Shown here: piece after piece, positions 42,293 through 51,772 of the stretch
How the letters are laid out: every line of letters starts with the position of its first letter
How positions within the stretch are numbered: position 1 is the stretch's first letter
Source: Chryseobacterium populi
Lineage (GTDB): Bacteria > Bacteroidota > Bacteroidia > Flavobacteriales > Weeksellaceae
NCBI RefSeq assembly: GCF_000282115.1
Contig: NZ_AKJY01000021.1
Location: forward strand, 1 to 64,000
Direction of reading: 5' to 3'
DNA: 64,000 nucleotides
The notes under the pieces: model-generated
The model's input: only the letters and a program-made list of their open reading frames with translations
What the model was told of the DNA's origin: nothing
Database searches by the model: none
Made by a program: the position numbers and the translations under genes

Positions 42293-43378
42293 TTAAAAGT
42301 TTTCTTCTTCACCTTTCATTTTTTCTGCATTTTCTGCCATAATTACTGCATCGATCATTTCAGAGATATCTCCGTTCATATAAGCATCAAGGTTATACAT
42401 CGATTTATTGATTCTGTGATCTGTAACCCTTCCCTGAGGATAGTTGTACGTTTTGATCTTTGCAGAACGGTCTCCCGTAGAAACCATTGTTTTTCTCTGT
42501 GCTGCAATATCACCCTGGACTTCCTGTAATTTGATATCGTACAATTTAGCACGAAGCATTTCCATCGCCAGTTCACGGTTAGCCAGCTGAGAACGGGCCT
42601 GTTGGCAAACCACCACTAATCCTGAAGGCTTGTGCGTTAACTGAACTTTCGTTTCAACTTTGTTAACGTTCTGCCCTCCTGCACCTCCTGAACGTGAGGT
42701 CTGCATTTCTATATCCGCAGGATTGATTTCCACATCCACTTCTTCTGCTTCGGGTAACACCGCAATGGTAATGGCAGAGGTATGTACTCTTCCCTGAGAT
42801 TCGGTTTCAGGAACACGCTGTACACGGTGAACTCCCGATTCGAATTTCATAATCCCGTAAACACCTTCTCCTTCTACCTTCATGATCAGTTCTTTGTACC
42901 CTTTCGCGGCTTCATTAGAATCGGTTACTTCATGTCTCCAGCCTTTTGTTTTGAAGTACATAGTGTACATCCTGTATATATCTTCTACGAAAATAGCAGC
43001 TTCATCTCCACCAGTTCCGGCACGTAATTCTACGATGATGTTTTTATCATCTGCAGGATCTTTCGGGATCAGCAATACTTTCAGCTCTTCTTCTAACCCG
43101 GGAATCTTTTCCTGAGCTTCCATTTTCTCCATTTTCGCTAAATCTACCAGGTCTCTGTCTGAACCATCAGCAATGATCTCATCAGATTCTTCGATCGTAT
43201 CTAAAGCGCCTTTGTACTGGTCGTAAACTCTAACAATTTTCCCCAAATCACTATATTCTTTGTTTAAAGAAGAATATTTTTTTTGGTCTGAAATTACATC
43301 AGGCTGTATAATAAGGTCTGCCACCTCATTATATCTTTGTTTTATAGCTTCTAATTTTGGAATTAATGACTTAGACAT
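42293..43378 (-). CDS. prfA: Peptide chain release factor 1
   Basis: 361 aa, full length. Terminates translation at UAA and UAG. The N-terminal helical domain ends near 110; the codon-reading PxT motif is PET in [14 protein letters not shown] near 190; the peptidyl-hydrolysis loop is [13 protein letters not shown] near 230 with the GGQ whose Gln is methylated by PrmC. It differs from the PrfH protein at 32540, which lacks the PxT region. Own promoter 20 nt upstream (TATCTTTG) and a clear terminator. Confidence 0.98.
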   Translation of the reverse strand: MSKSLIPKLEAIKQRYNEVADLIIQPDVISDQKKYSSLNKEYSDLGKIVRVYDQYKGALDTIEESDEIIADGSDRDLVDLAKMEKMEAQEKIPGLEEELKVLLIPKDPADDKNIIVELRAGTGGDEAAIFVEDIYRMYTMYFKTKGWRHEVTDSNEAAKGYKELIMKVEGEGVYGIMKFESGVHRVQRVPETESQGRVHTSAITIAVLPEAEEVDVEINPADIEMQTSRSGGAGGQNVNKVETKVQLTHKPSGLVVVCQQARSQLANRELAMEMLRAKLYDIKLQEVQGDIAAQRKTMVSTGDRSAKIKTYNYPQGRVTDHRINKSMYNLDAYMNGDISEMIDAVIMAENAEKMKGEEENF

Positions 43379-43397
43379 TGTAGAAATTTTGTGGCTG

Positions 43398-43405
43398 CAA
43401 AGATA
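43398..43405 (-). promoter_or_regulatory. Promoter -7 box of prfA
   Basis: Minus strand TATCTTTG, exact match, about 20 nt before the ATG. Confidence 0.65.
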
Positions 43406-43433
43406 TGAATTATTAATTCAATTTAAAACTCCT

Positions 43434-44732
43434 TTAGTTTTCTGATTTAGAAAGTCTTTGGTCTGATAAATATAAAACAATCCCTAAAGCTACAATTCCC
43501 AATCCTATGAGACTTTCTTTAGGATTATGAATAAAAGTAAAATACAATATATAAATACTGAATAGCAGGAAAACCGTCGGGAAAATATAGAATAAATCAG
43601 ACTTAAAAATTTTCCTCTGGTCTTTTTTAAGAAAGAAAACCGTAGAAACAGACAGGCTTGCAAATAGCTGAAGAATAAACGCTGTGTACACAAAGATCTC
43701 CTTAAAACTTCCTGTCAGAATAATCAGTGTCGCAATCACTGCATGGGCAAAAATAGCCCGTACAGGAATTCCTTTTTCGTTATTGACTGACAATGATTTC
43801 CAGAAACGGGTTTCCTTAGCAAAAGCCTGTGTAAGCCTTGAGCCTACCCATAAATACCCGCTGATAGTGGCTATCAACTGTAATGCTATAAAAACATTTA
43901 CGATTTTCCCGAAGGTATGTCCGAGCATATTATTGGCTGCTTCTCCCATTACATCTTCTTTTCCTGCAAGCTGATCTACGGGAGCATGCTTCAGCATAAT
44001 AAAATTGACCAGAATATAGGAAACCGTAACAAATAAAGTTCCTGCAATCAGTGCTTTGGGAAGATTTATCTGTACGTCTTTAATCTCTCCCGCGATATAG
44101 GATGCAGAATTCCAGCCGGTGTAAGAATAGGTTACAAAGACCAAAGATGTTGCAAATGCGGGAAGCATAACTTCATCTTTCCAGCTACCGGTGAAGCTAA
44201 GGCTGTTGCCTGCCTCAGGTTCCGACAGTACCACTCCCACAATGATCAGGATAATGATAAAGGCAATTTTTATCAATGTAAAAAAATTATGAAACCTTCC
44301 TGAAGCTTTTAAACTAAATGATAAGGACAGAGCCACTAAAAAGATGGCTGCTATTGCAAAACCGTTTCCAAAAGTAAAATCAAACGCAGAAAGGTATTTT
44401 GACATGGCCAGGGCTGCCAAGGCCACCGGTGAGGAAAATCCTATGATTAAAGAAATCCAGCTTACCAGATAGCCCAACAGAGGATGATAGGTTTCTTTTA
44501 AATAGATAAAATCGCCACCGTTTCCTTTAAAGTGAGAGCCCAGTTCGGCATAACAAAACGCACCTGATAAAGCCAGAATCCCGCCAATGACCCAAAGCAG
44601 TAAAATGCTGTAGGTATTGGTAATATCTGTCAACTGAAACCCGAGTGTAGTAAATATCCCGGTTCCAATCATATTTGAAACGACGATAGCTACTGCAGTT
44701 TTCCAGCCGATATGATGTGAGGCAGTGTTCAT
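43434..44732 (-). CDS. APC-family amino acid permease
   Basis: 432 aa with about twelve transmembrane helices. The first helix carries the substrate-backbone motif NMIGTGIFTTLG, and YSYTGWNSASYIAGEIKDVQINLPKALI in the middle (helix 6 and the loop after it) is typical of the amino acid-polyamine-organocation family. Takes up an unknown amino acid or exchanges it. Not a member of a metabolic operon. Own promoter TATCTTTG and terminator of the neighbouring amylase lie upstream. Confidence 0.9.
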   Translation of the reverse strand: MNTASHHIGWKTAVAIVVSNMIGTGIFTTLGFQLTDITNTYSILLLWVIGGILALSGAFCYAELGSHFKGNGGDFIYLKETYHPLLGYLVSWISLIIGFSSPVALAALAMSKYLSAFDFTFGNGFAIAAIFLVALSLSFSLKASGRFHNFFTLIKIAFIIILIIVGVVLSEPEAGNSLSFTGSWKDEVMLPAFATSLVFVTYSYTGWNSASYIAGEIKDVQINLPKALIAGTLFVTVSYILVNFIMLKHAPVDQLAGKEDVMGEAANNMLGHTFGKIVNVFIALQLIATISGYLWVGSRLTQAFAKETRFWKSLSVNNEKGIPVRAIFAHAVIATLIILTGSFKEIFVYTAFILQLFASLSVSTVFFLKKDQRKIFKSDLFYIFPTVFLLFSIYILYFTFIHNPKESLIGLGIVALGIVLYLSDQRLSKSEN

Positions 44733-44755
44733 TTATATATTTAAAATAATTTTTC

Positions 44756-44763
44756 CAAAGATA
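44756..44763 (-). promoter_or_regulatory. Promoter -7 box of the APC permease gene
   Basis: Minus strand TATCTTTG, exact match, 23 nt before the ATG. Confidence 0.6.
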
Positions 44764-44774
44764 AAGCCTGAAAT

Positions 44775-44805
44775 AAAAAAGAGACCATTTTCAGATCTCT
44801 TTTTT
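44775..44805 (-). terminator. Terminator of the amylase gene
   Basis: AAAAAAGAGA/TCTCTTTTTT stem with an 11-nt loop, 14 nt after the stop codon. Confidence 0.82.
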
Positions 44806-44818
44806 ATTTTTTCTGTAA

Positions 44819-47659
44819 TTATTTAATGATCATCTTCTGGATCGCAATCCCTGTTTCAGATTTCAGATGAACCAGATATGTTCCCGCCGGATAGCCTGCT
44901 TTCAATTCATAAGTCCCGTCTTCATTGTTCAGCCTGAATGAATCCATTTTCTTACCACTTATGTCATAGATCACAATTTCTCCGTTTTTCACTTTATGGT
45001 AGATCAGTTTTGCCACATCATTCTTCACCGGGTTATCTGCAATTTGAAGAGATAATCTGCCCGGTGAATTTTCATCGACAGCAGATAAACTTCCTGTATA
45101 GTTTCCAAAAATCCTGAATTCTCCTGGCTGAAGTGTAATCGGAGCTGTTGTGGAAGTAATGTTTGAAACGGTATTATCCATCAGGTTTTCCCATTGCCCA
45201 ATATATGGAAAATATGGAACAACACTTTTAGCTGAAGTATTGTAGTTGGCTAAAACAACAACATTTTTCACCCCGGTAGTGATTGTATTGTCATAAACAT
45301 AAATCCTTGTGATTAATCCGTCCGGATCATTGGCAAGATTATTTGACTCTACCGTATATGTTTTGGATTTGAATACCGGATATGTATTTCTGATGCTTAT
45401 AATTTTAGCCCAGGTATCATATACTGCCTTTCTGTTTAAATTACCATCATACCCGAGTGTAAAAGCAACCGGCTTTTCATCTGTACGGCAACCGCTGTTG
45501 ATAGAGCCGTCTGCGCATCTGTTGATGCTGAATTCATATCCCAGCTCTCCAAACTGCCAGATCATTTTAGGCCCGGGAATCGTGAAGAATGTTGCTCCGA
45601 AAGTTTTCATTCTGTTTAAAGCTGTATTCAGGTCTTTTACACTGTAAGATCCGTTTATGGCACCGTATTCAAGGTTTTTAAACATTAACCTTTCTTCATC
45701 ATGGCTTTCTCCGTAGCCTACAGCATGCATATTGGTAAAGCCGTGAAGCTCATGATCCATCCTGTCATAATTACTGTTTTCCTTATAGCCCATTGTATTT
45801 TGGTTATAGGGCTCCGTTTGCTTATTCCAGAGCATAACTCCTTTTCCTTCTGCAATTCTGTAATTTGCCCATTGCTGTTCTTCAGCATCAGTTCCCAGAT
45901 GCTCAAAAATCATATATGAATTGGGATCAATTCCCCATTGCTTGTCTGCATAATATTTCAGGATATCTACCCTGTCCTGCTGATAAGCATTGGTACAGTT
46001 TTCGTCGTTTTCAGAGCAGCTTTGAGTAAAGCCTTTTGTTAAGTCCCAACGGAACCCATCAATTTTATATTCTGTAAGCCATTGCTGCAATGTTCTTTCG
46101 ACATAATATTTAGTTGAAGGACTTGTATGGTTAAAATCATTGAAAACATTATAGGAGTGTTTCGGAACCTGGTTGAAATACGGGTTATTGGCTGCAACAC
46201 TTCCATATCCGTCACCATCGGGATCAACATTCCAGAGTCTTACCAGTGGAGATCTTCCTGTAGCATGATTGAAGGCAACATCCAGAATAACAGCTATTCC
46301 GTTCTGATGACAGAGATCTACAAATTCTTTAAATTTTTCCGGAGTTCCATACGCTTTATCCAATGCATAATGGAAAGATGTATTGTAGCCCCATGAAAGG
46401 TTTCCTTCAAATTCCATGACCGGAAGAAGTTCAACAGCATTGATATTTAAATTCTTTAAATAAGTAATTTTATTAATCAGTGACTGCCAGTTTTTTTCCT
46501 GTGTAAAGTCTCTTAACAGTAATTCATAGACTACAAGATTTTCTTTATCCGTTCTCTGGAAATTGGTTACCTGCCAGTTATAAGGAGTCTGACCTGTTTT
46601 AAACATTGAGACTTCGAAATCCTGTCCGGCCGGAAAAACAGGCAGATCCGGATAGGTAGAAGCTGATATCCACTGGTCATCATATGAAGATAAAATCTGT
46701 GGCGAAAAAGGATCTGCCACTTTTCTCAGATCATTCGTTCTGTATTGGAAAGTGTATAATTGTGACGGAGTGAGACCATTCAATTCAATCCAGTAAAGGT
46801 CCGGATTTGTAGTGTCTCTTTTCATCAGATATGTATCATTCACCGTCCAGTTATTAAAGCTTCCGATCACATGAACGAAATCTTTAAAAGGTGCATATAA
46901 AGCTAACCCTACCTTTGTATTATCTGTAGGGCTATAATTGATTCCTTGTCTGATCCAATTGGGAATCGGTTCGGAAATGACATTCCTTGGGATCTGCAGG
47001 ATAAATTTTGCATTCTTTGAGCTTGAGTTGACATCTGTTGCAATCAGCTCCATATTGGCATCAGCCGTTACAGTATAGCTATATGAATACGAAGTGGAAG
47101 GAGTAGAAGTAGTATTCACAACCGCTCCGTTCGCTTTTAACTGGAATGTAGCGTTTACATTGGTTGTTGCAGTAACGTTAATGGAACTTCCAGAAGGTAC
47201 AGAGGTAAGGCTATTGGCCAACGGATTCGTTAAATTTAAGCTGAGCACGCCCACATTCACGAAAATATCCGGTGATGTCTGGTGGCTTCCTGTTTTATCT
47301 TTTAATAAAAATCCGAACCGCCCTATTCCTGTTCTGCTGAAAAATGCCGTTGGCGTAAAAGTCAGCGAATAGGAATCTGTTGTGGAATTATATGTAAGTT
47401 TATTCAGCTCATTGGAATTGTTCCAGCTTCCGTTGGCAGGACAATCCTGGCTGTTATTATAGTTGGTATCAAAAGACCATGACCAGATGTAAATGGCATT
47501 ATTCGCAACTCCCCATGCAGATTCATCAATCTGATTTCCGGGTACAGTCAGTGTAATCTGATCCGTCTCGTTAAACGGGCTGGGTGTAATGGTATAGTTG
47601 ATCTGTCCGAAAATACAGACAGCAATAAACAACAATATACCGGAATAAAATTTCTTCAT
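44819..47659 (-). CDS. Secreted GH13 alpha-amylase family protein with T9SS sorting domain
   Basis: 946 aa from MKKFYSGILLF; a frame 6 codons longer would put extra residues before the signal peptide. Two N-terminal beta-sandwich modules (about 25-215) precede a CBM48-like one (about 225-340, FVHVIGSFNNWTVND). The GH13 barrel follows: DVAFNHATGRSP, GFRWDLTKGF with the nucleophile near 538, MIFEHLG with the acid/base Glu near 585, and YGESHDEERL near 652. The last 75 residues are a T9SS type A sorting domain (ADNPVKND, IYDISGKKM, GTYLVHLKS). It degrades starch or glycogen outside the cell. No SusCD genes are adjacent. Confidence 0.93.
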   Translation of the reverse strand: MKKFYSGILLFIAVCIFGQINYTITPSPFNETDQITLTVPGNQIDESAWGVANNAIYIWSWSFDTNYNNSQDCPANGSWNNSNELNKLTYNSTTDSYSLTFTPTAFFSRTGIGRFGFLLKDKTGSHQTSPDIFVNVGVLSLNLTNPLANSLTSVPSGSSINVTATTNVNATFQLKANGAVVNTTSTPSTSYSYSYTVTADANMELIATDVNSSSKNAKFILQIPRNVISEPIPNWIRQGINYSPTDNTKVGLALYAPFKDFVHVIGSFNNWTVNDTYLMKRDTTNPDLYWIELNGLTPSQLYTFQYRTNDLRKVADPFSPQILSSYDDQWISASTYPDLPVFPAGQDFEVSMFKTGQTPYNWQVTNFQRTDKENLVVYELLLRDFTQEKNWQSLINKITYLKNLNINAVELLPVMEFEGNLSWGYNTSFHYALDKAYGTPEKFKEFVDLCHQNGIAVILDVAFNHATGRSPLVRLWNVDPDGDGYGSVAANNPYFNQVPKHSYNVFNDFNHTSPSTKYYVERTLQQWLTEYKIDGFRWDLTKGFTQSCSENDENCTNAYQQDRVDILKYYADKQWGIDPNSYMIFEHLGTDAEEQQWANYRIAEGKGVMLWNKQTEPYNQNTMGYKENSNYDRMDHELHGFTNMHAVGYGESHDEERLMFKNLEYGAINGSYSVKDLNTALNRMKTFGATFFTIPGPKMIWQFGELGYEFSINRCADGSINSGCRTDEKPVAFTLGYDGNLNRKAVYDTWAKIISIRNTYPVFKSKTYTVESNNLANDPDGLITRIYVYDNTITTGVKNVVVLANYNTSAKSVVPYFPYIGQWENLMDNTVSNITSTTAPITLQPGEFRIFGNYTGSLSAVDENSPGRLSLQIADNPVKNDVAKLIYHKVKNGEIVIYDISGKKMDSFRLNNEDGTYELKAGYPAGTYLVHLKSETGIAIQKMIIK

Positions 47660-47808
47660 AAAAATTGCTTTTTTCAAGGTAATACTCTACGAAAGTAATT
47701 TATTTTTTGAGAAATTTTAATTTTTTAACAAAAAAAGGTTCACATTAATCTGTTAAAAAACTATGCATTAAAGAATAAAACGATCTCTTGTATTTTTTAA
47801 GTCTGTGC

Positions 47809-47840
47809 TTTGTCTGGTTCAGAATTAAGTTTGTCCGGTT
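47809..47840 (+). promoter_or_regulatory. Paired direct repeats upstream of the hydrolase/ohr operon
   Basis: TTTGTCTGGTT at 47809-47819 and TTTGTCCGGTT at 47830-47840, 10 of 11 identical, starts 21 bp apart (two helical turns). They end 18 bp before a TTTG (47859-47862) that could be the -33 element. The spacing suits an AraC-type or similar activator. Confidence 0.45.
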
Positions 47841-47877
47841 GACCTTGTTTCTGATGGTTTTGAATGGAAGGTCTTCC

Positions 47878-47885
47878 TACTTTTG
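47878..47885 (+). promoter_or_regulatory. Promoter -7 box of the hydrolase/ohr operon
   Basis: TACTTTTG, exact match, with TTTG 15 nt upstream. Leader about 24 nt. Confidence 0.65.
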
Positions 47886-47912
47886 GGGTATAAATTTTAA
47901 AATGTTACCGCC

Positions 47913-48920
47913 ATGTATCAGAATTCAACAACCCAAGACCTTCGCTCTATCAGAAAATACCTGATCAGCAGCATCCTGATTTTAATTTTTAGTATGGGAT
48001 TAAACGCCCAGCAAACGAAAAGTTCATTAGGAACTTTAAAACAGATTGACGCAGGTGTGCTGAACATCGGTTATACAGAAGCCGGATCTCCTACTGGTAC
48101 ACCTGTCATTTTACTTCACGGATGGCCTTATGATATTCACAGTTATGAAAATGTTGTCCCATTATTAACGGCAAAAGGTTACAGAGTGATCACCCCTTAT
48201 TTAAGAGGTTTCGGAACAACCCGTTTTATTTCTGACAAAACCATAAGAAACGGACAGCAATCAGCCGTTGCCCTTGATATTATAGCATTGATGGATGCTC
48301 TAAAAATTGATAAGGCAATCATCGGTGGATTTGACTGGGGAGCACGAACTGCGGATGTAATAGCAGTACTTTGGCCGGAGCGTGTGAAAAGGCTGGTTTC
48401 GGTAAGCGGTTATTTAATTACCAATCTTGAAGCCAATAAAAAACCTTTACCTCCTGCTGCAGAATCAGGTTGGTGGTATCAGTATTATTTTTCAACAGCC
48501 CGTGGTGAAAAGGGATATAATGACAACAGATATGAATTCAATAAGCTGATCTGGAAAACAGCTTCCCCATTATGGAATTTCCATCAGGCAACTTATGATC
48601 AGACCGCACAATCTTTCAATAATCCTGATCACGTTGCCATTGTCATCCACAATTACCGTTGGAGACTATCTTTAGCAAAAGGGGAAACAAAATATGACGA
48701 ACTGGAAAAAAAGCTTTCAACAAGACCGGTAATTACCGTTCCCACGATTACAATAAGCAGTGATTTTGATGGTGCTGCAATCGATGGAAAAGCTTATGCT
48801 AATCAATTTACAGGAAAGTATTCTCATAAAATTCTACACGGAATCGGACATAATGTGCCTCAGGAAGATCCGAAATCATTTGCTGATGCCATTATTGAAG
48901 TTGACGGATATTCAAAATAA
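47913..48920 (+). CDS. Exported alpha/beta-hydrolase with Asp nucleophile (epoxide hydrolase/dehalogenase-like)
   Basis: 335 aa. Signal anchor at about 15-32 (YLISSILILIFSMGLNAQ). HGWPYD at 69-74 forms the oxyanion hole, and the nucleophile elbow GGFDWGA puts Asp at 141 in place of Ser, as in epoxide hydrolases and haloalkane dehalogenases. The base His is in GHNVPQEDP near 313. The cap domain lies between about 165 and 255. It opens epoxides or removes halogen from a substrate not known here. It is first in an operon with an Ohr/OsmC protein, 61 nt apart, behind two direct repeats, which suggests induction by reactive compounds (inference). Confidence 0.88.
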   Translation: MYQNSTTQDLRSIRKYLISSILILIFSMGLNAQQTKSSLGTLKQIDAGVLNIGYTEAGSPTGTPVILLHGWPYDIHSYENVVPLLTAKGYRVITPYLRGFGTTRFISDKTIRNGQQSAVALDIIALMDALKIDKAIIGGFDWGARTADVIAVLWPERVKRLVSVSGYLITNLEANKKPLPPAAESGWWYQYYFSTARGEKGYNDNRYEFNKLIWKTASPLWNFHQATYDQTAQSFNNPDHVAIVIHNYRWRLSLAKGETKYDELEKKLSTRPVITVPTITISSDFDGAAIDGKAYANQFTGKYSHKILHGIGHNVPQEDPKSFADAIIEVDGYSK

Positions 48921-48981
48921 TTTCGCAGGCATTTATTATAACCAATTTAAGTTAATTAATAACAATCTAAATTTTTTAACA

Positions 48982-49413
48982 ATGGAAAATAATCAAAACT
49001 TACAGACAGAAAAAGTATTATATACCGGAAAAACTTATACAACAGGCGGCCGTGACGGGTTTTCGAAAAGCTCTGACGGCAACCTTCAGGTAAAATTTTC
49101 AACTCCGGGAGGAACAGAACCGGGAACGAATCCTGAACAGCTTTTTGCAGCCGGCTGGTCAGCATGCTTTATCGGTGCTTTGGGAATTACTGCAAGAAAA
49201 AGAAAAATAAGGCTCTCCCCTGAAACAGCGGTAGATGCAGAAGTGGATCTTTGTATAAATGATGATGCCTATTTTTTACAGGCCCGTCTTTGGGTAAACC
49301 TTCCGGGAATTGATCATGAAACGGCAAAGCTACTTATTGAAGAAGCGCACCAAACCTGTCCTTATTCTAAAGCGACAAGAGGAAATATCAATGTGGAAAT
49401 CAATATCATCTGA
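48982..49413 (+). CDS. Ohr/OsmC-family organic hydroperoxide resistance protein
   Basis: 143 aa from MENNQNLQTE; an open frame extends far upstream into the hydrolase gene, but this ATG gives the normal family length. The two redox cysteines are present: Cys62 in FAAGWSACFIGAL and Cys126 in HQTCPYSKATRGN. The start VLYTGKTYTTGGRDG is typical of Ohr. It reduces organic hydroperoxides in the cytoplasm with electrons from lipoylated proteins. Second gene after the hydrolase. No OhrR gene nearby. Confidence 0.93.
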   Translation: MENNQNLQTEKVLYTGKTYTTGGRDGFSKSSDGNLQVKFSTPGGTEPGTNPEQLFAAGWSACFIGALGITARKRKIRLSPETAVDAEVDLCINDDAYFLQARLWVNLPGIDHETAKLLIEEAHQTCPYSKATRGNINVEINII

Positions 49414-49441
49414 TCTTTTTCAACGTTATATTATTAAAAGT

Positions 49442-49474
49442 GCCCCGGCGCTGGACTTTGTCCAGCGCCGGGGC
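49442..49474 (+). other. GC-rich perfect hairpin without U-tract
   Basis: 15-bp perfect stem (GCCCCGGCGCTGGAC and complement) with a TTT loop, very GC-rich for this genome. It lies 29 nt after the ohr stop. A short A/T sequence follows with no T run, so it resembles a REP-like palindrome rather than a classical terminator. Confidence 0.6.
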
Positions 49475-49549
49475 TATGTAATTTAAAATGAACTCATATT
49501 AAAACAAAAGGCTTTGAAAATCTTTTGTCAGCATCAAATCAGGTGGAAA

Positions 49550-51622
49550 TTAGTTTTTAACCACTTTTTTAACAACGGTCTGTCCGTTCTTTAGTTTTAG
49601 CTCTGCTATATAAATTCCGTTTGGTAGCCCCTGCATATTCATCTGATTCCCGGAAAACTGAACTTTAATCTTTTGTCCTGCCCCATTGACGATATTTACA
49701 CTTTCTATTGCAGAATCTGTTTTGATATTTAAAATTCCGTTGGTAGGGTTCGGATATATTCCGACAGTATTCAATTGAACATTTGAAGTGCTTAATCCTG
49801 TAAAATCTTTAATACATCTCACAGATTCGCCCTGTCCTCTTGGTCCTCCTGAACCTGGATTCGCAATGGTAGTTCCGATATAAAAATATTTTCCGCCGGA
49901 TGATGATGTTGTTGAACTCCAGTAATAGCCTCTTTCCCCTACAAAAGTAAATCCTCCTGTATTTGAGCTTCTATATCCTGCAGCCGGTAATTTCAAATGA
50001 CTGCTATAAGCTGTAGCCGGATTGCTGATGTTTTCGGCTGCAGACAAGCCTTCCCAATCAGTTTGGTCAGGCATTTTCCAGCCTTGTCCTACTGCTTTAC
50101 AAGGATCTGCCCCGTTGGTAGACGTCGCTGCTGCAGCGCTACCCGCTTCCCACAGGTCAGTTAATGAATTAGGAGACCACCATGCAGGTGAACTTCCGAT
50201 GATATAGGATGTAATTCCAGCTAATCCATCAGGAGAATTCGTTGCCGGCAGCCCTGTAGTTGGCGAAGTTCTTGTCTGGTGTCCGTCATCCCATCTTCCC
50301 CACTGGAAAAGGTCTCCATAAGAATCCTGATCATTCACCGCTGTCGCCACCTGAGAGCTTCCTAAATTCTGCTGAAGCCATATTTTTCCGTCTGCTCCTC
50401 TCACCGTCGTGTAAGAAACGGCTTGCCCTTTGTAAACAAAGCTTACACAGCCAATATCTCCGGGATTGTTTCCGGGATCTGTATTGTTGCATATCTGGGA
50501 GGTTCCCGCAATTGAAATTCTTTTAACCCTTGTTCCGTTCTGTGAATAGGCTAAAACAAGGTAATGATTCGTTTTATCGATCGCCAGATCATTATAGGTA
50601 GCTTCACCATCGGAAATAAAGTCTCCGCCAAAACTTACCCACGTCTGATTTGAAGGATCTAATCTGTACACTGTATTTCTCCGGAAATTATCATTCTCAA
50701 AACGACTTGCCACTACATAAGGCTCACCCGTAGCTGTTACAGCAATAGCAACTTCCTGAACTACTCCCGGGGAAAAATTGGCATTTCCAACCTGTATCCA
50801 GGAAGTTCCGTCGAATTTTTTAACATTTAATTTCTTCCCATTTGCTGTGTTCGAAACATAAGAAACATATAAATTATTATTGGCATCAATCGCAATATCG
50901 GAAGTATACTGCTCTCCCGAAGAAGATGCATCTACAATACTTCCCCCAACCAGGGTCCAGTTGTCTGTATTTGCTGCTGTAGTAGAATTTTCATATACTT
51001 TTACTCCGCCTGCCACATTGCAGGTATATACTTTATTATTGGTTCCGATAACCATTTCAGCAAATGCAGCACCACCGGAAAACCCTGCATTTCCTACCTG
51101 CTCCCAAGCTCCGTTGACATATCTTTTTACCGTTCCCGAATCATAAGAACCATAAGTGAATAATACATTAGCCGGAGAAACGGCAGAGGCCTGGTAATTT
51201 ACCGAAGTATCCGTAACATTCGGTAATTGTGCCCAGCCGGTTCCTGTAAACTGACGAACTTCCATTCCTGATCCCGGATAACCGATCTGATTGGTATAAT
51301 AGATATTTCCTGCATTATCTAGTGATAATGAATTGAACAGGGCGGTGCTGTTTGTAATTCCTGTACCACCTCCTACATAAGACCAGCTGTTTCCATCAAA
51401 TTTCTGAACAGAACCTTTCGCTACAGATACATCATAATAAGAAAGAAAATAATTCCCTGCATTATCCACAATTAAATTATTATTACTGCTTCCTCCTGCT
51501 GAAACCGTTTGCACTCCTCCTACATCTTCCCATTGCTGGGCATATGTATAACTTCCTGCGACGCAGAGCAACCCAAGTCCAACTCCAATATTGCGCATCA
51601 CAAAATGTAAATTTTTGAACAT
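49550..51622 (-). CDS. T9SS-secreted protein with FISUMP domain
   Basis: 690 aa from MFKNLHF, the first ATG; the extra two codons upstream start at TTG. After a signal peptide (GLLCVAGSYTYAQ) the N-terminal 340 residues contain repeated beta-propeller-like blocks with WxxVG and DxNNNLYVSY patterns. The region 405-610 is a FISUMP domain (KIWLQQNLGS, YGDLFQWGRWDDGHQ, GQGWKMPDQTDWEGL, GYYWSSTT, VRCIKD). The last 75 residues are a T9SS type A sorting domain (YPNPTNGILNIK, GIYIAELKLKNGQTV). Likely a surface adhesin or binding protein. Own promoter TAATTTTG 46 nt upstream. Confidence 0.85.
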   Translation of the reverse strand: MFKNLHFVMRNIGVGLGLLCVAGSYTYAQQWEDVGGVQTVSAGGSSNNNLIVDNAGNYFLSYYDVSVAKGSVQKFDGNSWSYVGGGTGITNSTALFNSLSLDNAGNIYYTNQIGYPGSGMEVRQFTGTGWAQLPNVTDTSVNYQASAVSPANVLFTYGSYDSGTVKRYVNGAWEQVGNAGFSGGAAFAEMVIGTNNKVYTCNVAGGVKVYENSTTAANTDNWTLVGGSIVDASSSGEQYTSDIAIDANNNLYVSYVSNTANGKKLNVKKFDGTSWIQVGNANFSPGVVQEVAIAVTATGEPYVVASRFENDNFRRNTVYRLDPSNQTWVSFGGDFISDGEATYNDLAIDKTNHYLVLAYSQNGTRVKRISIAGTSQICNNTDPGNNPGDIGCVSFVYKGQAVSYTTVRGADGKIWLQQNLGSSQVATAVNDQDSYGDLFQWGRWDDGHQTRTSPTTGLPATNSPDGLAGITSYIIGSSPAWWSPNSLTDLWEAGSAAAATSTNGADPCKAVGQGWKMPDQTDWEGLSAAENISNPATAYSSHLKLPAAGYRSSNTGGFTFVGERGYYWSSTTSSSGGKYFYIGTTIANPGSGGPRGQGESVRCIKDFTGLSTSNVQLNTVGIYPNPTNGILNIKTDSAIESVNIVNGAGQKIKVQFSGNQMNMQGLPNGIYIAELKLKNGQTVVKKVVKN

Positions 51623-51667
51623 AATCAATATTATTTTTATTTATTCTAAATTTAATTTATTTTTGTG

Positions 51668-51675
51668 CAAAATTA
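51668..51675 (-). promoter_or_regulatory. Promoter -7 box of the FISUMP gene
   Basis: Minus strand TAATTTTG, exact match, 46 nt upstream of the ATG. Confidence 0.55.
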
Positions 51676-51772
51676 GCAGTCTCATTTAATCAGAAGTTAT
51701 CATTTCCAAACTTTTTGTTATCTGATATCCCGCTTTTATTTCAAATTGTACCATGACAGTAAAAAATGTTGC

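Noticed and set aside
48760..48981. Long upstream extension of the ohr reading frame into the hydrolase gene
   Set aside because: It would add 74 residues unlike Ohr; the ATG at 48982 gives the normal length and the two cysteines at the expected places.
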